From assembly GCF_050389775.1 (NCBI RefSeq), contig NZ_CP177144.1, forward strand, positions 3,348,001 through 3,412,000: 64,000 bases of DNA, in the 5' to 3' direction. Below, one piece after another: positions 1 through 7,869 of this stretch (position 1 is its first letter; each line of letters opens with the position of its first letter). Both the position numbers and the translations under genes were made by a program. Under the pieces are notes generated by a model that did not search any database, was not told where the DNA came from, and saw only the letters and a list, made by a program, of their open reading frames with translations. Source of the DNA: Marinibacterium sp050389775 (GTDB lineage Bacteria; Pseudomonadota; Alphaproteobacteria; Rhodobacterales; Rhodobacteraceae).

Positions 1-82
1 GGGCCATAGCTAGCGCCTTGCAGGGCCGCAACCAATCGCATAAAGGTCGGGCCCAATCCAAACGAACGGTGGAGATCTGGCG

Positions 83-889
83 ATGGCGAATGGTCTGATG
101 GCGGGCAAGCGCGGACTGATCATGGGACTTGCCAACGACAAGTCCATCGCATGGGGCATTGCGCGTGCCTGTGCCGATGCGGGGGCCGAGCTGGCCTTTT
201 CCTATCAGGGCGACGCGCTGAAGAAGCGGGTCGATCCGCTGGCCGCCCAGCTGGGCTCGGACATCGTGCTGCCCTGCGACGTGTCGGATGCCGACAGCAT
301 TGACGGGCTGTTCGACGCGCTGGGACAAAAATGGGACGGGCTGGATTTTGTGGTCCATGCCATTGCCTTTTCCGACAAGAACGAGCTGCGCGGGCGGTAC
401 CTGGACACCACGCGCCAGAACTTCCTGACCTCGATGGACATTTCGGTCTATTCCTTCACGGCGGTCATGCAGCGGGCCGAAAAGATGATGTCGCCCGGCG
501 GCAGCGCCCTGACGCTGACCTATTACGGCGCCGAAAAGGTCATGCCGCATTACAACATGATGGGCGTGGCCAAGGCCGCGCTGGAAGCATCGGTGCGCTA
601 TCTCGCCGAGGATCTGGGCAAGGACGGCATCCGGGTCAACGCGATCTCGGCCGGCACGATCAAGACCCTGGCGGCTTCGGGCATCGGTGATTTCCGCTAC
701 ATCCTGAAATGGAACGAGCTGAACGCGCCGCTGCGGCGCAACGTGTCGACCGAAGATGTCGGCGGCTCGGCGCTCTACCTGCTGTCCGATCTGGGCGGCG
801 GCGTGACGGGCGAGGTGCTGCACGTGGATGCGGGCTATCACATCGTCGGCATGAAGGCCGTCGACGCGCCCGATATCGCCAAGAACTGA
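83..889 (+). CDS. fabI: Enoyl-[acyl-carrier-protein] reductase (NADH), FabI
   Basis: Catalyses the last reductive step of type II fatty acid elongation in the cytoplasm and is the classical triclosan target. The 268 residues have the normal FabI length and an SDR Rossmann fold. The N-terminal nucleotide-binding stretch is GLIMGLANDKSIAWG (11-25). Catalytic residues line up with the E. coli enzyme: Tyr147, Tyr157 and Lys164, the last two within YNMMGVAK. The ATG at 83 follows a GGAG Shine-Dalgarno about 12 nt upstream. The next gene starts 35 nt downstream on the same strand, so the two are probably cotranscribed. The 82 bases before it hold no recognisable gene. The family call is secure. Confidence 0.96.
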   Translation: MANGLMAGKRGLIMGLANDKSIAWGIARACADAGAELAFSYQGDALKKRVDPLAAQLGSDIVLPCDVSDADSIDGLFDALGQKWDGLDFVVHAIAFSDKNELRGRYLDTTRQNFLTSMDISVYSFTAVMQRAEKMMSPGGSALTLTYYGAEKVMPHYNMMGVAKAALEASVRYLAEDLGKDGIRVNAISAGTIKTLAASGIGDFRYILKWNELNAPLRRNVSTEDVGGSALYLLSDLGGGVTGEVLHVDAGYHIVGMKAVDAPDIAKN

Positions 890-924
890 CGCAAGATCAG
901 AGCCAGAGCCCGAGGAGGCCCGCG

Positions 925-1428
925 ATGAACGACCGCCTGCCACACGAGAAGGGGTTCCACATTTCCTGGGACCAGATCCATCGCGACAGCCGGGCGCTGG
1001 CCTGGCGCCTGGACGGCCACGGGCCCGACGACGGCAACTGGCGGGCGGTGGTGGCCATCACCCGGGGCGGCATGGCCCCGGCGATGATCGTGGCACGCGA
1101 GCTCGACATCCGCACGATCGACACGATTTCGATCAAGTCCTACGATTACCAGCAGCAGGCCGAGACCAAGGTGCTGAAGATGCCCGAGCCGTCGCTGATG
1201 GGCGATGGCACCGGCATCCTGATCATCGACGACCTGGTCGACACGGGCAAGACGCTGGACGTGGTGCGCGGGATGTATCCCAAGGCCCATTTCGCCACGG
1301 TCTATGCCAAGCCCAAGGGCCGGCCGATGGTCGATACCTTCATCACCGAGGTCAGCCAGGACACCTGGATCTTCTTCCCCTGGGACATGGCCCTGCAATA
1401 CGTGGAACCCTATCGCGGCCACGACTGA
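925..1428 (+). CDS. gpt: Xanthine-guanine phosphoribosyltransferase
   Basis: Purine salvage enzyme that joins PRPP to xanthine or guanine. At 167 residues it has the size of E. coli Gpt. The PRPP-binding loop GILIIDDLVDTGKT is at 97-110 and a basic patch with ITRGGMAPA is near 46-53. A longer frame opens at 709 inside fabI, but the ATG at 925 has a strong GAGGAGG Shine-Dalgarno and gives the family length, so I use it. It follows fabI by 35 nt. An inverted-repeat element (1457-1560) begins 28 nt after its stop. Hypoxanthine specificity cannot be excluded from sequence alone. Confidence 0.93.
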   Translation: MNDRLPHEKGFHISWDQIHRDSRALAWRLDGHGPDDGNWRAVVAITRGGMAPAMIVARELDIRTIDTISIKSYDYQQQAETKVLKMPEPSLMGDGTGILIIDDLVDTGKTLDVVRGMYPKAHFATVYAKPKGRPMVDTFITEVSQDTWIFFPWDMALQYVEPYRGHD

Positions 1429-1456
1429 AACCTGCGCCCCCGGGCGCGGTCAGTGT

Positions 1457-1560
1457 CGGGTATTTAGCCCAAGAAGAAGACAGGGCGTCGGGAAAAGCCG
1501 GCCACGGGCGCGCGCTTGACCTGTTGGCGCTTTCCATTCTTCTTCTTGGTCCAAATACCG
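1457..1560. repeat. Inverted-repeat element, copy A of a dispersed pyrimidine-rich hairpin family
   Basis: The left arm (1457-1481) and right arm (1536-1560) are near-perfect reverse complements over about 22 bases. The right arm contains CTTCTTCTTGGTCCAAATAC. The arms can pair across a loop of about 54 nt. It lies between gpt and the aminotransferase gene. Related arms occur at 21284-21348, 26059-26089 and 59704-59731. It could act as a transcript-end hairpin or be a non-autonomous repeat; no transposase is nearby. Confidence 0.6.
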
Positions 1561-1598
1561 TTCACCAGCATCACCACCGGGACCTCCGTTTCAGAAAA

Positions 1599-2771
1599 AT
1601 GCCCAGCCGCACCCAAACCACCTTTGCCCCGCCCGTCATGGCCGCCTCGCGCTGGCTCGAGGGCGTGACCTTTTCGGCCGACCGGCCGCTGATCAACGTC
1701 TGCCAGGCCGCGCCGGTCGATCCGCCGCCGATGCCCATGCGCGAAGCCATCGCCGAAGCCGTTCTGCACAATGACGCCGCCCATCTCTATGGCCCCGACC
1801 TGGGCCTGCCCGAGCTGCGCGCCGAGCTGGCCGGCAAGTGGAGCCGGGCCTATGGCGGCGCCGTGGCCCCGGCCCAGGTGGCCATCACCTCGGGCTGCAA
1901 CCAGGCCTTTGCCGGGGCGATCATGGCGCTGTGTGCCGAAGGCGACGAGGTCATCCTGCCCAGCCCCTGGTATTTCAATCACCACATGTGGCTGGACATG
2001 TGCGGCCTGCGCACCGTGGCCCTGCCCACCGGCCCCGACATGCTGCCCGATCCGGCCGAGGCCGCCGCGCTGATCACCCCGCGCACCCGGGCCATTGCCA
2101 TCGCCAGCCCCAACAACCCCGCCGGGGTCGAATACCCGCCCGAGCTGCTGCGGGCCCTGTTCGAGATCTGCCGCGAGAACCGCATCAAGCTGATCCTCGA
2201 CGAGACCTACCGCGATTTCCACGCCGCCCCCGGCGCGCCGCATGACCTCTTCACCGATCCCGACTGGCACGACACGCTGATCCAGCTCTATTCCTTCTCC
2301 AAGGCCTATCGCCTGACCGGCCACCGGGTCGGCGCGATGACCGCTGCGACCGCTGTCCTGGCCGAAGTCGAGAAATTCATCGACAGCGTCACCATCTGCC
2401 CCAACCAGGTCGGCCAGATCGCCGCGCTCTGGGGGCTGCGCAACCTCGACCAGTGGCTGGCCGGCGAGCGGGCCGAGATCCTCGACCGGCGGGCGGCCAT
2501 CCTGGATGGCCTGCCGGCGATTGCCGGGCGGGGATGGGAGCTCTTGGGCCTGGGCGCCTATTTCGCCTATTTCCGCCATCCCTTCGACATGCCGGCCGAC
2601 CAGCTGGCGCCCTGGCTGGTACGCGAACATGGCGTGCTCTTGCTGCCCGCGACGATGTTCCGGGCCGAGGGCGATCCGCGCGGCCAGCGCGAATTGCGCG
2701 TGGCCTTCGCCAATCTCGACCGGGCCGGCATCGGCCGGCTCTACGACCGGCTGGGTGACATTCCGGCCTGA
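1599..2771 (+). CDS. Class I/II PLP-dependent aminotransferase
   Basis: Fold-type I aminotransferase of the AAT_I family, cytoplasmic, 390 residues. Visible marks are the substrate/PLP region SPNNPAGVEYP (170-180), the DETYRDF segment (201-207), and the PLP Schiff-base lysine in YSFSKAYRLTGHR (Lys235). The substrate is not readable; the closest look is to aspartate/aromatic-type aminotransferases. The frame is open from 1524, but the first 25 codons run through the right arm of the repeat element and look non-coding, so the ATG at 1599 is preferred. The next gene, a foldase, starts 151 nt later. Confidence 0.87.
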   Translation: MPSRTQTTFAPPVMAASRWLEGVTFSADRPLINVCQAAPVDPPPMPMREAIAEAVLHNDAAHLYGPDLGLPELRAELAGKWSRAYGGAVAPAQVAITSGCNQAFAGAIMALCAEGDEVILPSPWYFNHHMWLDMCGLRTVALPTGPDMLPDPAEAAALITPRTRAIAIASPNNPAGVEYPPELLRALFEICRENRIKLILDETYRDFHAAPGAPHDLFTDPDWHDTLIQLYSFSKAYRLTGHRVGAMTAATAVLAEVEKFIDSVTICPNQVGQIAALWGLRNLDQWLAGERAEILDRRAAILDGLPAIAGRGWELLGLGAYFAYFRHPFDMPADQLAPWLVREHGVLLLPATMFRAEGDPRGQRELRVAFANLDRAGIGRLYDRLGDIPA

Positions 2772-2922
2772 CCGACCGTCCTTGCGGGGCGGCCCGGGCG
2801 ACGGGCCGCTCACGCCAGGATGACGGTCCCGTCACCGCGATCCCCGCGAGACGGCTTGTTCCCGCCGCCTGCCCCGCGTATGGAGTCGCGCGATAACGCA
2901 AGAACCGGCGGGGAGCACCGAC

Positions 2923-4767
2923 ATGGCCAAGGGCGACAACAAGATCAGCAAGATGGCCGTCTGGGTTCTGATGGCGCTGCTCATCGTGGGCCTGGCGGGC
3001 TTTGGCGCGACCAACCTGACGGGCACGGTGCGCACGGTCGGCAAGGTCGGCAGCGAACAGATCAGCGTCGATGAATTCGCCCGCGAGATGCAGCAGGAAA
3101 TGCGCGCCGCCGGGGCCCAGATCGGTCAGCCGATGACCATGGAACTGGCCCGCTCCATCGGGCTGGACCAGCAGGTGCTGTCGCGCCTGGTGATGATCGG
3201 CGCGCTGGATGGCGAGGCCAAGGAAATGGGCCTGTCGATCGGCGACGAGACCCTGCGCCAGGAAATCACCGGCATTTCGGCCTTCCAGGGCCCGGGCGGG
3301 TCGTTCGACCGCGAGACCTATCGCCTGGCGCTGGACGGCATCGGCATGAGCGAGAACGAATTCGAGGCCGACCTGCGCGACGAGGCCGGGCGCACGCTGT
3401 TGCAGGGCGCCGTGGTGGCCGGGGTATCTATGCCCGCCGAGATGACCGATGCCATCGTGAACTTTGTCGGCGCGCGGCGCGATTTCACCTGGGCGCCGCT
3501 GACCGAGGCCGACCTGGACGAGCCGCTGGCCGATCCGACGCCCGAGGCGCTGCAGGCCTTCTACGACGACAATCCCGAGATGTTCCGCCTGCCCGAGAGC
3601 AAGGCGATCACCTATGTCCTGCTGTCGCCCGAGATGATCCTCGACACTGTCGAGATCGACGAGGCCGCCCTGCGCACGCTCTACGACGAGCGGGCCGACC
3701 AGTACGACGTGCCCGAACGGCGGCTGGTCGAACGGCTGGTCTTTCCGACCGAAGAGGCCGCGGGCGAGGCAATGGCCCAGCTGGAAGTCGGAGGCACGAC
3801 CTTTGAACAGCTGGTGTCCGACCGGGGCCTGGCGCTGCTCGATGTCGACCTGGGCGATCTGACCCGCGACGAGCTGGACGCGGCCGGAGACGCGGTCTTC
3901 GAGGCCGAGTTCGGCCAGGTGGTCGGCCCCCTGCCCTCGGCGCTCGGGCCGGCGCTGTTCCGGGTCAACGGCGTGGTCGCCGCCCGTCACACGACCTTTG
4001 AAGAGGCCGAACCCGAGCTGCGCGACGAGCTGGCCGGCGACCGGGCGCGGCGGGTGATCGAACAGCAATCCGAGGATATCAACGACCTGCTGGCCGGTGG
4101 CGCGACGCTGGAAGAGCTGGCCGAGACGACCGACATGGAACTGGGCCAGATCGAGTGGGCCGAGGGTGTCGAGACCGGCGTGGCCGCCTACGAGGGCTTC
4201 CGCGAGGCCGCCGCCGCGCTGACCGCCGACGATTTCCCCGAGGCGGTCTTCCTGGACGACGGCTCGATCGTGGCCATGCGCCTGGACGAGACCCTGCCCG
4301 AGCGGCCCGAGCCCTTTGACGCGGCCATCGACACCGTGACCGAGGCCTGGACCGCCGCCGAGCTGGAAAGCCGGCTGACCGGCCAGGCCGACGGCCTGCT
4401 GGCCGCGCTTGCCGATGGCGGCGATTTCGCCGACCAGGGCCTGGCACCGCGCAGCGAGAGCGGGCTGACCCGGTCGGATTTCGTGGCCGGCGCGCCGTTC
4501 ACGCTGATGACCGAGGTCTTCCAGATGGACGAGGGCGAGGTGCGCGTGGTGTCGGGCCCGGCCGGCGTGGTGCTGGTGCGGCTGGATGCGGCGCTGCCCC
4601 CGGCCGAGGATGGCCAGGTGGCCCAGCTGCGCTCGCAGCTGTCCGGCCAGCTGGACCAGCAGCTGTCCAACGCGCTGTTCCAGGCCTTTTCCTACGATGC
4701 GCAGGTGCGGGCCAATCCGCAGGTCGACCAGAACGCGGTGAACGCCGTGCTGAACAGCTTCCAGTAA
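2923..4767 (+). CDS. ppiD: PpiD/SurA-type peptidylprolyl isomerase, membrane-anchored periplasmic foldase
   Basis: Periplasmic folding chaperone held by one N-terminal transmembrane segment (about residues 10-30, AVWVLMALLIVGLAGFGATN). Its 614 residues follow the PpiD layout: cytoplasmic tip, anchor, SurA-N-like helical domain (about 40-170), then one or more divergent parvulin-like rotamase domains. The rotamase similarity is weak, as usual in alphaproteobacterial PpiD, so isomerase activity is less certain than chaperone function. The ATG at 2923 follows GGGGAG. It ends 10 nt before trpE, so trpE probably depends on its transcription. Confidence 0.85.
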   Translation: MAKGDNKISKMAVWVLMALLIVGLAGFGATNLTGTVRTVGKVGSEQISVDEFAREMQQEMRAAGAQIGQPMTMELARSIGLDQQVLSRLVMIGALDGEAKEMGLSIGDETLRQEITGISAFQGPGGSFDRETYRLALDGIGMSENEFEADLRDEAGRTLLQGAVVAGVSMPAEMTDAIVNFVGARRDFTWAPLTEADLDEPLADPTPEALQAFYDDNPEMFRLPESKAITYVLLSPEMILDTVEIDEAALRTLYDERADQYDVPERRLVERLVFPTEEAAGEAMAQLEVGGTTFEQLVSDRGLALLDVDLGDLTRDELDAAGDAVFEAEFGQVVGPLPSALGPALFRVNGVVAARHTTFEEAEPELRDELAGDRARRVIEQQSEDINDLLAGGATLEELAETTDMELGQIEWAEGVETGVAAYEGFREAAAALTADDFPEAVFLDDGSIVAMRLDETLPERPEPFDAAIDTVTEAWTAAELESRLTGQADGLLAALADGGDFADQGLAPRSESGLTRSDFVAGAPFTLMTEVFQMDEGEVRVVSGPAGVVLVRLDAALPPAEDGQVAQLRSQLSGQLDQQLSNALFQAFSYDAQVRANPQVDQNAVNAVLNSFQ

Positions 4768-4777
4768 GGGCCGGCCG

Positions 4778-6286
4778 ATGCAGTTGATCCCGGAATTCGA
4801 CGCGTTCGCCACGGCCTACGAGGCGGGCGAGAACCAGGTGGTCTATGCACGGCTGGCCGCCGATCTCGACACGCCGGTGTCGCTGATGCTGAAACTGGCG
4901 GGGGCGTCGGAAAACGCCTTCATGCTGGAATCGGTGACCGGCGGCGAGGTGCGCGGGCGCTATTCCATCGTGGGCATGAAGCCCGACCTGATCTGGACCT
5001 GCCGGGGCGAGACCAGCGAGATCAACCGCCATGCGCGGTTCGATCCGGCCGGCTTCGTGGCGCAGGACGGCAACCCGCTGGACAACCTGCGGGCGCTGAT
5101 CGGCGAAAGCCGCATCGCCCTGCCCGAGGATCTGCCGCAGGCCGCGGCCGGGCTGTTCGGCTACCTGGGCTATGACACGGTGCGGCTGGTCGAACACCTG
5201 CCCGACGTGCCGCGCGATCCGCTGGGCCTGCCCGATGCGGTGATGCTGCGCCCGTCGGTCGTGGCCGTGCTGGACGGGGTCAAGGGCGAGGTCATCGTGG
5301 TGGCCCCGGCCTGGGTGTCGGACGGGCTGTCGGCCCGGGCGGCCTATGCCCAGGCGGCCGAGCGGGTGATGGACGCGATCCGCGACCTCGACCGGGCCCT
5401 GCCCGGCGACAGCCGCGAGATGGGCGAGGCCGATGTCGAAGCCGCGCCGGTGTCGAATTTCACCGAAGCCGGGTACAAGGCGGCGGTGGAGAAGGCCAAG
5501 GATTACATCCGGGCCGGTGACATCTTTCAGGTGGTGCCGTCGCAACGCTGGGCCCAGCCGTTCCGGCTGCCGCCGTTTGCGCTCTATCGCAGCCTGCGGC
5601 GGACGAACCCGTCGCCCTTCATGTTCTATTTCAACTTCGGCGGCTTCCAGGTCATCGGGGCAAGCCCCGAGATCCTGGTGCGGGTCTTCGGGCGCGAAGT
5701 GACGATCCGGCCGATCGCCGGAACCCGGCCGCGCGGGGCGACACCCGACGAGGACCGCGCGCTTGAGGCCGATCTGCTGGCCGACAAGAAAGAGCTGGCC
5801 GAGCACCTGATGCTGCTGGACCTAGGCCGCAACGACGTCGGGCGCGTGGCCAAGATCGGCACGGTGCGGCCGACCGAGAAATTCATCATCGAGCGCTATT
5901 CCCACGTGATGCATATCGTGTCGAACGTTGTGGGCGAGCTGGATGCCGACAAGGACGCGGTGGATGCGTTCTTTGCCGGGATGCCGGCGGGCACGGTGTC
6001 GGGCGCGCCCAAGGTGCGGGCGATGGAGATCATCGACGAGCTGGAGCCCGAGAAGCGCGGGGTCTATGGCGGGGGCGTGGGCTATTTCAGCGCCGGCGGC
6101 GACATGGACATGTGCATCGCGCTGCGCACGGCCGTGGTGAAGGACGAGACGCTGTACATCCAGGCCGGCGGCGGGATCGTCTATGACAGCGATCCGCAGG
6201 CCGAGTTCGAGGAAACCGTACACAAGTCGAACGCCATCCGGCGGGCGGCGGCGGATGCCGGGCGGTTCGACCGGGGCAACCGCTGA
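4778..6286 (+). CDS. trpE: Anthranilate synthase component I
   Basis: Converts chorismate to anthranilate using ammonia supplied by TrpG; first committed step of tryptophan synthesis. The 502 residues have the TrpE two-part structure. The N-terminal regulatory part carries the tryptophan-sensing LES motif (50-52). The C-terminal chorismate-binding domain carries SGAPKVRAMEIIDELEP and GGGIVYDSDPQAEFEET. It starts only 10 nt after ppiD, which leaves no room for its own leader peptide or attenuator. Its partner trpG lies 3.7 kb away beyond three minus-strand genes. Confidence 0.97.
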   Translation: MQLIPEFDAFATAYEAGENQVVYARLAADLDTPVSLMLKLAGASENAFMLESVTGGEVRGRYSIVGMKPDLIWTCRGETSEINRHARFDPAGFVAQDGNPLDNLRALIGESRIALPEDLPQAAAGLFGYLGYDTVRLVEHLPDVPRDPLGLPDAVMLRPSVVAVLDGVKGEVIVVAPAWVSDGLSARAAYAQAAERVMDAIRDLDRALPGDSREMGEADVEAAPVSNFTEAGYKAAVEKAKDYIRAGDIFQVVPSQRWAQPFRLPPFALYRSLRRTNPSPFMFYFNFGGFQVIGASPEILVRVFGREVTIRPIAGTRPRGATPDEDRALEADLLADKKELAEHLMLLDLGRNDVGRVAKIGTVRPTEKFIIERYSHVMHIVSNVVGELDADKDAVDAFFAGMPAGTVSGAPKVRAMEIIDELEPEKRGVYGGGVGYFSAGGDMDMCIALRTAVVKDETLYIQAGGGIVYDSDPQAEFEETVHKSNAIRRAAADAGRFDRGNR

Positions 6287-6512
6287 TCAGCGTGGTCCGG
6301 GCGGTCTGAAGGGGGTCGTGAAGGTCTGAGCGGTGTGCCGTGTCGGCCCGTCGCGTGATGGCCGGGTCCCACTGCAGATGCATTGGCCCGACGCCCGCTG
6401 CCCCGGGGTACACCATTTTGCCCCCAGCAACGGGGACCACCGACCTGCCAGCCCTGACAACGGCCTGCCCCGGCAGGTCGCGCATCACCTCGGCGGGACG
6501 GCTTGTCGCCCG

Positions 6513-7010
6513 TTACCGGGACGACGCGCGGTCAGGCCCCAAGGCCTTGCTCATTGTGATCGAGGTCGGCCGGTCATAGCCCGCATGGGCCGTGCGCCCG
6601 GTTTCGACAAAGCCCAGCCGGGCGAAGGTGGCGTGGTTCTCGACCAGTTCGACGCGGGTCTGAAGTTCGAGCCTGCCACGGCCCAGGGCGCGGGCCCGGG
6701 CGGCGGCGTGATCGACCAGCATCCGGGCCAGCCCCTGCCCGCGCGCCGATTGCGCCACGGCCAGCTTGCCGAGATAGAGCGCATCGGGCCGAAGCTGCAG
6801 GATCACGCAAGCCAGCGGGGGATTGCCGATCGCCCAGATTTCGCCGCTTTGCGCGGCGGCCGACAGATCGTCAGTGCTCAGCCGCAGCATCGACGAGGGC
6901 GGATCGATTCGCCCGTCCATGTAGGCAAAGCTGTCGCGGATCAGCTCCAGGACCGGGCCCAGGGCCGGATCGCCGGGGCCAAGCCGGTGCGGTTTGCGGG
7001 TCTGTTTCAT
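6513..7010 (-). CDS. GNAT family N-acetyltransferase
   Basis: Acetyl-CoA-dependent acetyltransferase of unknown substrate, 165 residues. The acetyl-CoA pyrophosphate-binding motif is visible as ARGQGLARMLVDHA, preceded by the expected strand LGKLAVAQS. The C-terminal FARLGFVETGR segment is typical of GNAT folds. I start it at the internal ATG (7008-7010) behind an AGGGG ribosome site; a longer frame begins at 7073 but adds low-quality sequence. The strand is opposite to the flanking trpE. The 226 bases between trpE and its stop, and the 286 bases upstream of it, contain no other gene I can support. Confidence 0.8.
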   Translation of the reverse strand: MKQTRKPHRLGPGDPALGPVLELIRDSFAYMDGRIDPPSSMLRLSTDDLSAAAQSGEIWAIGNPPLACVILQLRPDALYLGKLAVAQSARGQGLARMLVDHAAARARALGRGRLELQTRVELVENHATFARLGFVETGRTAHAGYDRPTSITMSKALGPDRASSR

Positions 7011-7258
7011 GGGATGCCCACCCCTTGGATACTGTCGGGCGGGCGGCGCGCACCAACCCAACAAATGGCCCACACCACAGGCCCCACCCCCGGCCTAACG
7101 CCGGCATGCGCCGGGCAACAGCCCCCATGGCACGCACGAAGCCTCGGCCTGCCGCAAGGCAGGCACATCTCACCGGCAAAGCCCGCACGGCCCAAGTCGA
7201 CGGATCAGGCGATCCGCCGGGCCGCGGCCGTCACGGCCGGCAACATCAAGGTCCGGGC

Positions 7259-7291
7259 CTTTTCCCGCCGGCCCCATTTCCGGCGGGGAAA
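7259..7291 (-). terminator. Possible hairpin terminator downstream of the MarR gene
   Basis: Complementary arms CCGCCGG and CCGGCGG surround an 8-nt loop, flanked by short T/A runs, directly after the MarR stop codon. There is no long U tract, so termination is only suggested. Confidence 0.35.
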
Positions 7292-7296
7292 GCGCC

Positions 7297-7755
7297 TTAG
7301 ACCAGGTGTTCGATCCGCGAGGAAATCCGGGACATCATCGACATGAATTCGCCCTGCTCGCCGCCGTCCAGGGCGCCCAGCATGGCCGAAATGTTCAATA
7401 TGTCCTGGTTAAGGATCGAGTTGTACATGTTCCAGCCGGCTTCCGTCAGCATCAGCTTGGTCGCCCGGGCATCGCTTTCGTCGGTCGCCCGTTCGATCAG
7501 CCGCGCCGCTTCCATGCGATCGATCACGCCTGTCATCGTGGTCGGCGCGATCTCCAGGAACTTGCCGATCTCGCCCGCGCGTGCGGCCTTGTGTTCGGCG
7601 AGGTACCCCAGCGTGTGGAAATCATGTGGCGAATAGCGTGCGTTCCGCCCCCCGACAGGGAAGCGGCGTTCGCTTATCAGGAATACACGGTGGATCCGCA
7701 TGAAGCTCTGCCGGAGCTGGAGCATCTGGTCTTCGTTCAATTCAAAGTCGTTCAT
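7297..7755 (-). CDS. MarR family winged-helix transcriptional regulator
   Basis: DNA-binding repressor of the MarR type, 152 residues. The winged-helix core is at about 45-115: a recognition-helix region IAPTTMTGVIDRMEAARLIERATDESDARATKLMLTEAG, here cited in part, with the typical D-x-R-x-x wing signature (DESDARATK). The ATG at 7753-7755 starts MNDFELNEDQM; the extra upstream codons to 7848 look like leader DNA. It is followed by the GNAT gene on the same strand 286 nt away. Ligand and targets cannot be read. Antibiotic-resistance function should not be assumed from the family name. Confidence 0.83.
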   Translation of the reverse strand: MNDFELNEDQMLQLRQSFMRIHRVFLISERRFPVGGRNARYSPHDFHTLGYLAEHKAARAGEIGKFLEIAPTTMTGVIDRMEAARLIERATDESDARATKLMLTEAGWNMYNSILNQDILNISAMLGALDGGEQGEFMSMMSRISSRIEHLV

Positions 7756-7869
7756 CGCAGTCTCAAAAAGGTCACCGGCAACTGCCGGAGGGCACGAAAT
7801 GGTCTTGTGGTAACACTTTCCAACCCCCCGGGTGGCGGGAGGCCTCACTTTTTACACCCACATTGTCAC

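Noticed and set aside
4768..4777. Tryptophan leader peptide or attenuator before trpE
   Set aside because: Only 10 bases separate ppiD and trpE.
2389..4812. An 807-codon open frame on the minus strand
   Set aside because: Shadow of the PpiD gene with no ribosome site and no protein-like composition.
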